Positions 1 to 11,364 of a DNA stretch of 64,000 nucleotides are shown here, one piece after another. Below the pieces are notes generated by a model. The model was not told the origin of the DNA and ran no database searches. It saw only the letters and a list, made by a program, of their open reading frames with translations. How positions within the stretch are numbered: the stretch's first letter is position 1; every line of letters begins with the position of its first letter. Origin of the DNA: Bog-473 sp963737745 (lineage in GTDB: Bacteria; Actinomycetota; Acidimicrobiia; Acidimicrobiales; RAAP-2); contig CAVTTR010000007.1 of the NCBI GenBank assembly GCA_963737745.1, positions 744,001 through 808,000 of the forward strand, in the 5' to 3' direction. The position numbers were made by a program, and so were the translations under genes.

Positions 1-2060
<2,060 letters not shown>

Positions 2061-2243
2061 CCTGACCGCCTCTCTCTATAACTCGTACTTCAGTGTACCT
2101 GCGGGCCCCTGTCCAATCGGCGGCAGGTCATATGTTGGGATCATATTGGGACGGCATTGGGGGCCAAGCCCTGAGCTACCGCACAGCTTCTCCCCCTTCG
2201 GCAGCTGTCGCACCCATTCGGCTGTCGCCTATCGTCACAGGCA
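2061..2243. promoter_or_regulatory. Divergent intergenic region between clpC and polyprenyl synthase
   Basis: This 183-nt spacer separates two genes that point away from each other, so it should hold both promoters. It is more AT-rich than its flanks around 2071-2100 and 2129-2155. An AT-rich box (TTATAG) just upstream of the clpC ribosome site is a possible -10 element. I see no convincing ClgR or HspR operator, and the exact promoter positions are not resolved. Confidence 0.3.
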
Positions 2244-3218
2244 GTGAATGCGTCGGAGGCCCTGGATCTTCCCCTCCTCGAGGAGGGGTTACGGCGCGTC
2301 GAACCTCTCCTGAACGCCAACGTGGTGACCGGCGACAGTTTCCTCGATTCGGTGACGACGCATCTCATCGCCGCAGGTGGCAAGCGCCTTCGCCCCCTGT
2401 TGGCCTTGGCCGCGGCCACGGGTGGCGAGCGAGACGCGACGCACGATGACCTGATGGGCGCGGTAGCGGTCGAGCTCGTGCACCTGGCCTCGCTCTATCA
2501 CGATGACGTGATCGATGAGGCCACGATCCGTCGCAACGTCGAGAGCGTCAACAGCCGTTTCGGAAATTTGGTCGCCATCGTGGCCGGTGATTACCTCCTG
2601 GCCCGATCGGCCGGCATCGCGGCCAGCTTGGGCGTCGAGATCGCCGCCCTGCTGGCCGAGACCCTGGCCAACCTTTGCCAGGGCCAGGTGGCCGAGGTCC
2701 GCTCGGCCTTTCAGATCACCCGAACTCGACAGGACTATCTCAGCGCCATCACCGGCAAAACGGCGGCACTCACCTCGACCTCGTGCCGCATTGGCGCGCT
2801 GACCGGAAAGCGCCCTTCATTCGAGGTCGAAGCGCTGACCGAGTACGGACACTGCTTCGGCATGGTGTTCCAAATCCGCGACGACATCCTCGACATCACG
2901 GCCACCGCGGGCGAGTTGCTCAAGCCGGCCGGCCAGGACCTGGCCGAGGGCATCTACAACCTGCCGACCCTGGTGGCGCTGGCCGATCCCGACTCGGGAC
3001 CCGATCTGCGGGCCTTGCTCGGTCAACCGCTGGGTCAGCCCGAGCGAGAGAAGGCGTGCGCCATCGTCGCCGCGTCGTCGGGCATCGGCGTGGCCGTCGA
3101 AGCCGCCCGCACCTATGTCGAACGAGCTCGGGACGCGACCTCGGGCATCGCCAACCGCGCCCTACAAGAGGGACTCACGCAACTGGCGACCGAACTCCTC
3201 AGCGACCTCCCGGGCTGA
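2244..3218 (+). CDS. Polyprenyl diphosphate synthase (trans-isoprenyl chain elongation)
   Basis: Condenses isopentenyl diphosphate with an allylic diphosphate to make long prenyl chains, for example the menaquinone side chain. The 324-residue length is normal for the IspB/HepT/GrcC family. Visible motifs are GGKRLRP at residues 45-51, the first aspartate-rich motif DDVID at 87-91 followed by RR, GKT near 171, and the second aspartate-rich motif DDILD at 213-217. Both DDxxD motifs are intact, so the enzyme should be active. Product chain length cannot be read from sequence alone. The start is GTG at 2244; a later start would remove only a few residues. It is monocistronic and divergent from clpC. 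Confidence 0.9.
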   Translation: MNASEALDLPLLEEGLRRVEPLLNANVVTGDSFLDSVTTHLIAAGGKRLRPLLALAAATGGERDATHDDLMGAVAVELVHLASLYHDDVIDEATIRRNVESVNSRFGNLVAIVAGDYLLARSAGIAASLGVEIAALLAETLANLCQGQVAEVRSAFQITRTRQDYLSAITGKTAALTSTSCRIGALTGKRPSFEVEALTEYGHCFGMVFQIRDDILDITATAGELLKPAGQDLAEGIYNLPTLVALADPDSGPDLRALLGQPLGQPEREKACAIVAASSGIGVAVEAARTYVERARDATSGIANRALQEGLTQLATELLSDLPG

Positions 3219-3300
3219 CCGCCGTCGCAGCGGGGAGGGCGAGGACGGACGATCGACTCCGGAAGGTCTGGCGCAGAGGGTCGACGCAGGGAAGGTCAGT

Positions 3301-3690
3301 TCAGGAAGTCGACGTGCTGGTCGCAGTCCCGCACTTGGCGGCGATCTTCGCCAACAGAGCGTTGCCCTTGCCTTCTAACTTCTGCACACGGGTAATCCGG
3401 GTGCCGATTCTCGTCGCCACCCTTGTGTGACCGGCCGCCGTCGCCGCCGCTTCACGAGCCTGCGCCTTGGGGAGCCATACGGCCGCCTTGGCTTCGCGTG
3501 CCTTTATACGTGTCGCGCGCTCTTCTGCTTTGGCGCACCGCGCTGCGTGCAGCGCTGGGGTGACGCTCGACGGCGTGGTCGCTGTTGTGGGGGCGGACGC
3601 CCCGGCTGTTCCCGATAGCCCGATGACTCCGGCACCGCCCAAGGCGAGCGTGCCCGAGACCGCTGCCACCGCAATGAATTTGCGCATCAT
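3301..3690 (-). CDS. Small secreted Ala/Thr/Lys-rich protein of unknown function
   Basis: A 129-residue protein with a clear Sec signal peptide: MMRK, then a hydrophobic stretch (FIAVAAVSGTLALGG), then a likely AGA-SA cleavage near residue 32. The mature part is rich in Ala, Lys and Arg and probably helical. It holds two cysteines, one near the start of the mature chain and one near the end, that could form a disulfide. GAGAGGA precedes the tandem ATG ATG start at a good distance. No family is recognised. It lies alone between lysS and clpC on the minus strand, where mycobacteria carry lsr2, but it shows no resemblance to Lsr2. Confidence 0.65.
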   Translation of the reverse strand: MMRKFIAVAAVSGTLALGGAGVIGLSGTAGASAPTTATTPSSVTPALHAARCAKAEERATRIKAREAKAAVWLPKAQAREAAATAAGHTRVATRIGTRITRVQKLEGKGNALLAKIAAKCGTATSTSTS

Positions 3691-3821
3691 GACGTCCTCT
3701 CAACTCCTGAGCCCCATCTGGGCCGCACGCTCACTTTGCGGGTCAAATGTGAGGAAGCTGTGAGCAGAATATGAGGGTTGTCATGCGCCTCTTGAACGCG
3801 TATCCCCGGCTCGCCTTCTTC

Positions 3822-3861
3822 GCGGTCTGCGCGCTCAGCGGTCTGGGCGCTTAGCGGTCTG
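3822..3861 (-). repeat. Short 15-nt tandem repeat over the lysS stop
   Basis: On the minus strand the unit CAGACCGCTAAGCGC is followed by CAGACCGCTGAGCGC and a partial third copy CAGACCGC. The first copy encodes the last residues and stop of lysyl-tRNA synthetase. It looks like slipped-strand duplication of the gene end; no function is inferred. The rest of the 160-nt gap to the next gene holds nothing I can name. Confidence 0.6.
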
Positions 3862-5329
3862 GACGTTGAGCCTCCGGCCGCAGGGTCGGGAACGCGATGA
3901 CCTCGCGGATGTTCGTGACGTCGCCCAGCAGCATGAGCAACCGGTCCACGCCCAGGCCGAAGCCGGAGGTGGGGGGCAGTCCGTACTCGAGTGCCCGGAG
4001 GTACTCCTCGTCCACCTCGGCCGCCTCTTCATCGCCGGCAGCGTGTCGGGCCGCCTGCTCCATGAAGCGCGCCCGCTGGTCGTCGGGATCGGTGAGCTCG
4101 CTGAATCCATTGCCGAGTTCACGTCCGGCGATCACCGGTTCATAGCGTTCGACCAAATCGGGACCGTCGCGGTGCCGTCGTGCCAGGGGTGACACCTCGG
4201 CCGGATAGTCGATGACGAAGACCGGTCCCCAGAGCTCAGTTTCGGTCGTCTTCTCGTAGATCTCGAGGAGGATCTTGCCCGGTCCCCAATCATCGGCCAC
4301 GGCGATGCCCACTTCGGATGCCACCTTGACCAGCTCGTCACGGGGGGAGCGGACGCTCAATGAGAAGCCCGTGGCCTCGAGGATCAACTCCGACAAGGTG
4401 GCCCGACGCCACGGCGGCGTCAGGTCCAACGCGCGGCCCCCATAGGAGAGCACAGTGGTGCCCAAGAGGTCTTGAGCCACGCCGGCGACCAACTCCTCGA
4501 AGACCACCATGGTGTCGTGATAGTCGGCATAGGCCTGGTAGAGCTCGAGCGTCGTGAACTCGGGGTTGTGCCGGGGCGAGATGCCCTCGTTGCGAAAGCT
4601 GCGGCCGATCTCGAACACCTTGTCGAACCCACCGACGACCAGGCGCTTGAGGTAGATCTCCGGCGCCACCCTGAGATACAGGTCGATATCCAGCGTGTTG
4701 TGATGCGTGACGAAGGGTCGGGCCGTCGCCCCTCCTGCAATCGGATGGAGGATGGGCGTCTCGACCTCGACGAAGCCCAGCGACCACAGGCGTTGGCGCA
4801 TGGCCTGCACCACGTTGCTGCGCAACGTCAACAGTTGCCGGGTGCGCTCGTTGGCCCACAGGTCGACTTCGCGTTGACGGTAGCGGGTCTCGACGTCGGA
4901 CACGCCGTGCCACTTGTCACCGAAGTTGCGGCGGGCCTGCGCCAGAAGCTCCCACTCCGACACCTTGACCGAGAGCTCCCCACGCCTCGTCCGCACGACC
5001 TCACCCCGAGCGCCGATCCAGTCACCCAGATTGAGGCGAACGAACTCGTCGAAGCGCGCCGTCACCGCGGACAGAGCGAAGAGCTGCACCGAGCCCGACG
5101 CATCGCGGAGCTCGCCGAAGGCCAACTTCCCCTGTGGGCGCAAGAGCATGAGACGGCCCGCGACGGCGACGGTCTCACCGGACTCCTCGCCATCGGTGAG
5201 GTGTGACCACCCCTCGACGACCTGCGCCGCGCTGTGCGTACGGGCGAAGCGGTAGGGAATACCGCCGTCGCCACCTGCCCAAGGTGTCGGCTCCACGCCA
5301 CCCGGCGGCGGCTCCGTCTTTTCGCTCAC
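3851..5329 (-). CDS. lysS: Lysyl-tRNA synthetase, class II
   Basis: Charges tRNA-Lys with lysine. The 492 residues fit the LysS family. An N-terminal OB-fold anticodon-binding domain covers roughly residues 50-150 (VAVAGRLMLLRPQGKLAFGEL). The class II catalytic domain follows, with motif 2 FRNEGISPRHNPEFT and motif 3 GFGLGVDRLLMLL near the C-terminus. The start is GTG at 5329 and overlaps the coaX stop by 4 nt (GTGA), indicating translational coupling. A short Pro-rich N-terminal extension precedes the OB fold. Downstream of coaX, lysS is at its usual actinobacterial position. Confidence 0.97.
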   Translation of the reverse strand: MSEKTEPPPGGVEPTPWAGGDGGIPYRFARTHSAAQVVEGWSHLTDGEESGETVAVAGRLMLLRPQGKLAFGELRDASGSVQLFALSAVTARFDEFVRLNLGDWIGARGEVVRTRRGELSVKVSEWELLAQARRNFGDKWHGVSDVETRYRQREVDLWANERTRQLLTLRSNVVQAMRQRLWSLGFVEVETPILHPIAGGATARPFVTHHNTLDIDLYLRVAPEIYLKRLVVGGFDKVFEIGRSFRNEGISPRHNPEFTTLELYQAYADYHDTMVVFEELVAGVAQDLLGTTVLSYGGRALDLTPPWRRATLSELILEATGFSLSVRSPRDELVKVASEVGIAVADDWGPGKILLEIYEKTTETELWGPVFVIDYPAEVSPLARRHRDGPDLVERYEPVIAGRELGNGFSELTDPDDQRARFMEQAARHAAGDEEAAEVDEEYLRALEYGLPPTSGFGLGVDRLLMLLGDVTNIREVIAFPTLRPEAQRPDR

Positions 5330-6187
5330 TTTCTACCGTTCGACACGTTGCGCTCGTAGACGATACGCAGTCCGTGCAGAGTCAACCAGGGTTCCACATG
5401 CTCAATGGTGTCCGAATGGGGTGCGATGAGCGAACTGAGCCCGCCGGTAGCCACCACGGCCGAAGGCCCCAGCTCTTGCATGAACCGGCGGGCCAACCCG
5501 TCGACCTGCGCCGCGAAGCCGTAGAGGGTGCCCGATTCGATCGACTCGACCGTCGAGCGCCCGATCACGTGGCGCGGCTCGACGATCTCCACCCGGCGCA
5601 ACGCGGCGGCATGCTGGTAGAGCGCCTCGAGGCTGATGGCCACACCCGGCGTGATGGCTCCCCCCAGGTACTCTCCGGTCGCACTGATCGCCTCCACCGT
5701 GGTAGCCGTCCCCATGTCGATGACCACGCAGGGTCCGCCATAGAGGTCGTAGGCGCCGACGGCGTTGGCCACCCGATCGGCCCCGACCTCTTTGGGATCG
5801 TCATAGAGGATGGGCATGCCGCTCTTGGTGCCCGGGCCGAGCACGACGCACGGCACCTGGGCGAACCAGCGACTGGCCATCTGCCGCAGCTCACCGGTGA
5901 CGTGGGGGACCGACGAGCTCACCGCAATGCCGGTCACCGAGTTGGCGATATCCAATCCCTCCAGGTCGAGGAGTTGGGTGAGCAGCACCGCATGCTCGTC
6001 GGGCGTACGGGTGGGAACCGTCGAGAGCCTCCAGTGGTGCGTGAGCCCCCGCGGCGCGCTCGGGATCCGTCTCGAGACCGATTCCCACCCCGACACTCTC
6101 TTCGGGCTCGGCCGCTGAGTCGGCCTCGTTGAGGGAGTAGAGCCCGATGACGGTCTCGGTATTCCCCACGTCAATGACGAGCAGCAC
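5326..6187 (-). CDS. coaX: Type III pantothenate kinase CoaX, with an apparent frameshift
   Basis: Phosphorylates pantothenate, the first step of coenzyme A synthesis. The N-terminus MLLVIDVGNTETVIGLY, the phosphate-binding ASKHA motif, reads from GTG at 6187. The rest (LTHHWRLSTVPTRTPDEHAVLL, GADRVANAVGA, VVIDMGTATTVEA, GGAITPG) reads in the next frame. The switch falls near a run of five C at 6046-6050; dropping one base there rejoins the frames. Between the two parts lies an acidic stretch longer than in most CoaX proteins. Everything else is conserved, so I think this is a sequencing indel rather than a dead gene. The start lies 3 nt after the nadC stop. Confidence 0.88.
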
Positions 6188-6189
6188 GG

Positions 6190-7113
6190 TCAGACCCCCT
6201 TGGAGTCGCTGGTGTCACGCCAGATGAGATCGAGACCCAAGTCGAGCACGGTGGCGGAATGCGTCAGGGCACCGACCGATATCCGGTCCGGTCCGGCGGC
6301 GGCATAGTCGCCGATCGTCTCGAGCGTCACGCCTCCCGACACCTCGGTCAAAATCGGCCCGATCGATTCCGCACGCGCCACCTCGATGGCGCGTGCCACG
6401 GTGGCCGGGTCCATGTTGTCGAGGAGCACGGCGTCGGCGCCGGCTCGCGCCGCCTCGGCGACCTGTTCCAGCGTGTCGCACTCGATCTGCACCGTGCGGC
6501 CGGGCCACAGCGCCCGGGCTCGCGACACCGCGGCGGTGATGGTTACACCGCCCAGGTGATTGTCCTTGACCAGCACGGCCTCGGACAGGCTGGACCGGTG
6601 ATTGACACCGCCTCCGGCCTGGACAGCCGCTTTCTCGAGGGCCCGTAGTCCCGGAGTGGTCTTGCGAGTATCGAGCACCTGGACGGCGGGATTGCGGGCG
6701 TGCGCCGCGGCCACATACCGCGCGGTCAGCGTGGCTACCCCCGAGAGCCGCCCGAGAAAGTTGAGTGCCGTGCGCTCTGCCGTGAGGATGGGCCGCAACG
6801 GGCCGGTCACCTCCATGATGGTTTGTCCCGGCACGAGCACGCTTCCGTCGCCGCTATACCAGTTGAGCGACAATGCCGGGCTGAGCTGGCGAAACGTCTC
6901 TGTGGCACACGCCCGGCCGGCGAGGACCCCGGCTTGTCGGGCCCGCAATGCCACGTGCGCCGTCGCACCTTCTGGCACCAGCGCCGTCGTGATGTCACCG
7001 TCCGCCAAGAGGTCCTCGGCCAAGGCCCGGGCCACCGCCTCCACCACGATGGCGTCGGACGGCGCGTTCCCCAGTGCCGCTTTGTCGGCCTCACTCACCT
7101 CGGTGCTCATCAT
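6190..7113 (-). CDS. nadC: Nicotinate-nucleotide pyrophosphorylase (quinolinate phosphoribosyltransferase)
   Basis: Converts quinolinate and PRPP into nicotinate mononucleotide in de novo NAD synthesis. The 307 residues start at ATG 7113 (MMSTEVSEADKAAL), overlapping the nadB stop by 4 nt; the next ATG at 7110 is equally possible. Signature segments are EDLLADGDITTALV, TAERTALNFLGRLSGVAT, the substrate-binding DTRKTTPGLRALEK, GGGVNHRSSLSEAVLVKDNH and VLLDNMDP. The open frame continues far upstream inside nadB, but that part is not family-like and is not coding for NadC. The gene sits in the pan-nad-coaX-lysS run. Confidence 0.96.
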   Translation of the reverse strand: MMSTEVSEADKAALGNAPSDAIVVEAVARALAEDLLADGDITTALVPEGATAHVALRARQAGVLAGRACATETFRQLSPALSLNWYSGDGSVLVPGQTIMEVTGPLRPILTAERTALNFLGRLSGVATLTARYVAAAHARNPAVQVLDTRKTTPGLRALEKAAVQAGGGVNHRSSLSEAVLVKDNHLGGVTITAAVSRARALWPGRTVQIECDTLEQVAEAARAGADAVLLDNMDPATVARAIEVARAESIGPILTEVSGGVTLETIGDYAAAGPDRISVGALTHSATVLDLGLDLIWRDTSDSKGV

Positions 7114-8741
7114 CGGGAGGCCGGTGGTTGGCCGTGGACCTGACGCACCCGCCAGCGTGGCACGGTATCGGGGTAGTCGCTCCGCGAGTGTGCCCCCCTG
7201 CTTTCGGTGCGGGAGCGGGCCGACACCAACAGGGCGTCCGCCAATTGCAAGAGGTTGCCCAGCTCGCCGGCCGCCACAGAAACCGTGCGATCGCCCAGAG
7301 CGGTGGCCACCTCGGCCACACCCTCGGCCGCACCGTCCAAGGAGTGCGCGCTGCGCACCACCCCCGCACCGCTGGTCATGGTCCGTTGCAGCGAATCGCG
7401 CAATTTGGCCACATCCGGCGGGGTCGACCCCGGTTCTGCGCTCGGCCACTGCCGGGGCTGGTCGTTCAGGAACTGGCAGGCAATCCCATCGAGTGGGGCG
7501 TCGCCCAGCACGGCGCGCAAAGCCCCACTTCGCTCCGGTCCGTCGTGATCCGAGGCGATCCGTTCGGCCAGCCTGGCCCCGAACACCATGCCCTCGAGCA
7601 AGGAGTTCGAGGCGAGCCGGTTGGCCCCGTGCACACCGGTACACGCCACCTCGCCCACTGCCCACAAGCCGGGCAAGGCGGTGGCACCCCACAGGTCGGT
7701 GACCACCCCACCCGAAAGGTGGTGCGCCGCCGGGGCGATCGGGAGCCAGTCCGTCTCTGGATCGAGACCGATGGAGGCCAGCGAGGCCGCAATGGTCGGG
7801 AAGCGCTGTGGGAACCGTTCCAGCCCGGTGGCGTCGAGCCACAGGTGATCGGTGCCCTGCTCGGCCATGCGGGCCGCCATGGCCCGACTCACCACATCTC
7901 GTGGGGCCAGCTCGTCGACGAACTGTTTCCCCGCGTCGTCGCGCAACAACGCACCGTGACCCCGCAGCGCCTCGGACAACAAGGGGCGCGGCATGGCGGG
8001 ATGATGGAGCGCCGTGGGGTGGAACTGGACGAATTCGACGTCAGCCGTGGGCACGCCGGCGCGCACCGCCATGGCGACCCCGTCGCCCGTTGACTCGGGC
8101 GGATTGGTGGTGACCGAGAACAGCTGACCTGCACCACCGGTGGCCAACACGACATGGTCCGCTCGGACCTCGACCGCCGGACCGTGCGGCGGCAACGCAG
8201 TCACCCCGACGCAGCGCCCGCCCTCGATGAGCAGGTCCAGGGCGAACCATCCCTCGAGCACCGCGCTGGCCGTCCGGAAGGTGGCGTCGACCAGGGCACG
8301 CTCCACTTCGGCCCCCGTGGCTGCACCGCCGGCGTGAACCACACGGGGCCGGGAGTGCCCGCCCTCGCGGGCCAGGGCCAAGAGTCCGCTGGCCTCGCGG
8401 TCGAACTCCACGCCGAGCGTGATCAGCTCGTGGACCCGCCCGGGCCCCTCGTCGACCAGGATGCGCACCGCTTCTTCGTCACACAGGCCGGCTCCGGCCG
8501 CCAGAGTGTCCGCCAGGTGCAAGTCGGTCGAGTCCTCGTCGCCCCCGAGTACGGCAGCCACACCTCCTTGGGCCCACCGGGTAGCCGATTGCGAGAGTGC
8601 GCCCTTGGTGAGCACGCCCAAGGAAGGGGCGGCCCCACCATGGGGTCCCGGTCCGGCGAGTCGGACCGCAGCTGAAAGCCCGGCTACTCCACTCCCCAGG
8701 ACCAGGACCTTGAACGGTCCCGGTCGGATTGGGGTGCTCAC
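7110..8741 (-). CDS. nadB: L-aspartate oxidase
   Basis: FAD-dependent enzyme that oxidises L-aspartate to iminoaspartate, the first step of de novo NAD synthesis. It has 543 residues. The dinucleotide-binding motif GSGVAG is at residues 16-21. Further family marks are QGGVAAVLGGDEDS, the active-site region HPTALHHP, and GGVVTDLWGATALPGLWAVGEVACTG with GANRLASNSLLE. The C-terminal helical domain is present. The start is GTG at 8741, overlapping the panD stop (GTGA). nadA, the usual partner that makes quinolinate, is not next to it and not in this window. Confidence 0.96.
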   Translation of the reverse strand: MSTPIRPGPFKVLVLGSGVAGLSAAVRLAGPGPHGGAAPSLGVLTKGALSQSATRWAQGGVAAVLGGDEDSTDLHLADTLAAGAGLCDEEAVRILVDEGPGRVHELITLGVEFDREASGLLALAREGGHSRPRVVHAGGAATGAEVERALVDATFRTASAVLEGWFALDLLIEGGRCVGVTALPPHGPAVEVRADHVVLATGGAGQLFSVTTNPPESTGDGVAMAVRAGVPTADVEFVQFHPTALHHPAMPRPLLSEALRGHGALLRDDAGKQFVDELAPRDVVSRAMAARMAEQGTDHLWLDATGLERFPQRFPTIAASLASIGLDPETDWLPIAPAAHHLSGGVVTDLWGATALPGLWAVGEVACTGVHGANRLASNSLLEGMVFGARLAERIASDHDGPERSGALRAVLGDAPLDGIACQFLNDQPRQWPSAEPGSTPPDVAKLRDSLQRTMTSGAGVVRSAHSLDGAAEGVAEVATALGDRTVSVAAGELGNLLQLADALLVSARSRTESRGAHSRSDYPDTVPRWRVRQVHGQPPASR

Positions 8742-9130
8742 GCCGGTTCGGTCAGGCTGAGCTCGGTTTCGAGGAGGGCCGACGCCGCATCGATGACCCG
8801 ATTTCGCCGGTCGACGTGTACGACCCGCGGCTCATAGGCGGCGAGTTCTTCCTGCTCGTAATCGGCATAGGTGATCAGGATCACCTTGTCGCCCGAAGCG
8901 ACCAATCGGGCCGCGGCGCCGTTGAGGCGGATCTCCCCTGGTTCGCCCTCGATGGCATAGGTCTCGAAGCGGGCTCCATTGTCGATGTCGAGGACCGCCA
9001 CCTGCTCGTAAGGGAGGATGTCGGCCAGCGCCATCAGCTCGGTGTCGATGCTTACCGACCCGACGTAGTTGAGGTTGGCCCCTGTCACCGTCGCTCTGTG
9101 GATCTTTGACTTCATCATGCGGCGCCGCAT
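8738..9130 (-). CDS. panD: Aspartate 1-decarboxylase proenzyme
   Basis: Makes beta-alanine from aspartate for pantothenate. The proenzyme cleaves itself between Gly24 and Ser25 (NYVG-SVSID), and the serine becomes the pyruvoyl cofactor. I chose ATG 9130, giving 130 residues, because MRRRMMKSKIHRATVTGA then lines up with the N-terminus of known PanD, where the KxHR segment starts at residue 9. GGAAAGGA lies about 12 nt upstream of it. In-frame sequence further upstream overlaps panC and is not PanD-like. The stop overlaps the nadB start. Confidence 0.95.
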   Translation of the reverse strand: MRRRMMKSKIHRATVTGANLNYVGSVSIDTELMALADILPYEQVAVLDIDNGARFETYAIEGEPGEIRLNGAAARLVASGDKVILITYADYEQEELAAYEPRVVHVDRRNRVIDAASALLETELSLTEPA

Positions 9131-9134
9131 CTGG

Positions 9135-10079
9135 TCAAGCGATCCTTTCCAGTCGGCGTGCCGGGGTGCTGTCGGTGCTCGTCGCAGGGCCGGGCGCGGC
9201 GAGTCTGGACTCGGCCGCCAATTCGGATCCGGCACAGTTGTCGATCAACCGGACCGGACCTACGTCGGCGGCAATAAGCAAACGGACCGCCGTCGGATCC
9301 TCGATGACCTCGCGCGCCGCAAGGTCGTGGTGACCCACCGCCACCGCATAGTCCAGGTGCACCAGAGGCTCGCTCTCCACCACCTGGCGCATGGCCTCGG
9401 CCACCGTCGAGGAGTAGTCCACCCCCTGCTCCATCAGTGCTCGTCCCGTGGCCAGGGCCCGGGAGAGCACCACGGCCGCCCGCCGCTCCTCGGCCGAGAG
9501 GCGCACGTTGCGACTGGAGAGGGCCAGTCCATCCTGCTCGCGCACGATGGGGCACCCCACCACCTCCACCGGGATCGACAGGTCGGACACCATCTGGCGC
9601 ACCACCGCCAGCTGCTGAAAGTCCTTCTCGCCGAAATACGCCCGGCAGGGTCCGGCGATGGAGAAGAGCTTGGACACCACCGTGGCCACGCCGTCGAAGT
9701 GGCCCGGGCGTGACGCCCCTTCCCACCCCTCACTCACGCCCGTGACCGACACCGTGGTCGCCACCGGTGCGGGCCAGTTCGGATACATCTCGCGCACGGA
9801 AGGAGCAAAGACGAGGTCAACGCCGGCCTCGGCACAGACCTCCACGTCCCGGTCCAGGGTGCGGGGGTAGTGCGCGATGTCTTCGGGGTCGCCGAACTGG
9901 AGTGGATTCACGAAAATGGTGACCGCCACGACGTCACACTCAGCCCGGGCCCGGGTGATGAGGGACACGTGGCCGGCGTGCAGGGCCCCCATGGTGGGCA
10001 CCAGGCCCACGGTGCGACCGGTGGCGCGGGCCTGCTCAAGTAACGCCCGACATGCAGATACGGTCTCGACCAGACGCAC
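9135..10079 (-). CDS. panC: Pantothenate synthetase
   Basis: ATP-dependent ligation of pantoate and beta-alanine to pantothenate. The 314 residues begin at GTG 10079, one base after the preceding stop. The nucleotidyltransferase signature MGALHAGHVSLI is near residue 30, followed by VNPLQFG, FGEKDFQQL and LALSSRNVRL. The C-terminus runs about 25 residues past the usual end, with an Ala/Pro/Thr-rich tail. It stands directly upstream of panD, so beta-alanine production and use are encoded together. Confidence 0.96.
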   Translation of the reverse strand: MRLVETVSACRALLEQARATGRTVGLVPTMGALHAGHVSLITRARAECDVVAVTIFVNPLQFGDPEDIAHYPRTLDRDVEVCAEAGVDLVFAPSVREMYPNWPAPVATTVSVTGVSEGWEGASRPGHFDGVATVVSKLFSIAGPCRAYFGEKDFQQLAVVRQMVSDLSIPVEVVGCPIVREQDGLALSSRNVRLSAEERRAAVVLSRALATGRALMEQGVDYSSTVAEAMRQVVESEPLVHLDYAVAVGHHDLAAREVIEDPTAVRLLIAADVGPVRLIDNCAGSELAAESRLAAPGPATSTDSTPARRLERIA

Positions 10080-10082
10080 GGC

Positions 10083-10818
10083 TCAGACCGCCAGGGGAAC
10101 GGTCGGGTCCGACGTGGCCAGTTGGGTGGCCAGAGCGGCCCCGGCCTGGTACCCCGCCCGCTCCCGGGCCGGGAGCGCATCAAGATGCCGACTGAGCGTG
10201 TCCCAGTCACCTCGCATGGCCGGCCCGGTCAGGGCCCGGCGCGGGCCCAGCGCCGCCACGTCGTCCACCGCGGCCCGGGTCAGGGGCAAAAAAGCCTCCA
10301 GATCCAGCCCGGCAGCCGCAGCCACCCGCTCGACTTGTCCCAACAGGGCCACCACGTGGTTGGCCGCGATACAGGCGGCGGCGTGATACGTGGCCCGATC
10401 AGCGTCATCCACCTCGACCACACGCCCACCAAGGGCGAGGGCAATCTGGCGGGCCACCGGCTCACCGCTGACGGCGAAGGTCACGCCCGAGGCCAATCGA
10501 GCTCGCCCCGACCACGGCATTGGGCAATGGGACCAACGGGTGCAGCGCGCCCCGTCGCGGGTGCGGGGCCAAAGCGTCCAGTCCGAGAGAACCCGAGAGG
10601 TGCACGACAGTCGTTCCCGACGCGGGCGCCACGGACGCGGCGACGCTGGCCACCACATCGTCGGGTGTGGCGATCACCAGGACATCGACGCCATGGGCGG
10701 CGTTGCTGTGGTCATCGTTGCGGCCGAGGAAGCCCACGACATGCCAGCCGAGGGCTGAAAGCGCGGCGGCCAGAGATGTGCCGGCCCGACCCGGGCCGAT
10801 GATACGGATGGATTGCAC
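10083..10818 (-). CDS. Rossmann-like DUF2520 protein, with an apparent frameshift
   Basis: Member of the Rossmann-like/DUF2520 family that sits directly upstream of panC in many actinobacteria (Rv3603c-like, from memory). The first part, from ATG 10818, has the NAD(P)-binding pattern IRIIGPGRAGTSLAAAL and VLVIATPDDVV, and reads to LVPLPNAVVGASS. The remainder (LASGVTFAVSGEPVARQ, DRATYHAAACIAANH) reads one frame over. The shift is near 10496-10503 and is repaired by removing one base. The family resembles ketopantoate or pyrroline carboxylate reductases, but its substrate is unknown to me. In several bacteria a pantoate-forming step is missing near panBC, so a ketopantoate reductase role is possible though unproven. 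Confidence 0.8.
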
Positions 10819-10887
10819 GAAACCTCCTTCGGCGTTCCAGCCCCTTTCGGGTGCCGTTCGCCTACAGACGATCGAAACAACTAACTC

Positions 10888-11364
10888 CTACAGACTACCC
10901 ACGCGGGCGACCTTTCCACCAGCGGCCGCCAGACGATCTGCTGGGACTAACTCAGGCGCCAAATCGAAGAGAGGCTGGAGCACGAACCGTCGCTCCCACA
11001 TGCGTGGATGGGGTACGACGAGGTCGTCCTCGTCAACCTCGAGATCCCCAACGAGGAGGACGTCGGCATCGAGCGTGCGCGGGCCCCAACGGACCGTACG
11101 TACTCGGTGGGCCGCGCTCTCGAGCTCCTGGCAACGATGCAGGAGCTCACGCGGGCTGTCGGCCGTGAGGAGTTCGACCACCAAGTTCAAGAAGGCCCCT
11201 TGACCCTCGGGCCCGCCTATCGGCTCGGTCTCGTAGAGCGGGGACACGGCGGCGACGTCACCCGCCGCCTCGAGCTGGACGACCCCCTGCCGCAGTGCGG
11301 CCTTCCGATCGCCCAGGTTCGAGCCGAGGCCGAGGAAGGCCCGACGTCGGGCCTCCCCCGTCAC
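10888..11364 (-). CDS. folK: 6-hydroxymethyl-7,8-dihydropterin pyrophosphokinase
   Basis: Transfers pyrophosphate from ATP to hydroxymethyl-dihydropterin in folate synthesis. The 158 residues match FolK in length. Motifs are FLGLGSNLGDRKAAL at the N-terminus, YETEPIGGPEGQGAFLN and RWGPRTLDADVLLVGD followed by VPHPRMWERRFVL. The start is GTG at 11364, overlapping by 4 nt the stop of an AAA ATPase gene rather than folB. In the usual actinobacterial order folB is directly upstream; here it is 4.6 kb away. Confidence 0.96.
   Translation of the reverse strand: MTGEARRRAFLGLGSNLGDRKAALRQGVVQLEAAGDVAAVSPLYETEPIGGPEGQGAFLNLVVELLTADSPRELLHRCQELESAAHRVRTVRWGPRTLDADVLLVGDLEVDEDDLVVPHPRMWERRFVLQPLFDLAPELVPADRLAAAGGKVARVGSL

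Noticed and set aside
4472..6132. Plus-strand frames opposite lysS and coaX
   Set aside because: They are antisense shadows; the minus strand carries conserved enzyme motifs throughout.
7114..7842. A 243-codon upstream extension of nadC
   Set aside because: It overlaps nadB in another phase, and its amino acid content is not NadC-like; the ATGATG at 7113 is the proper start.
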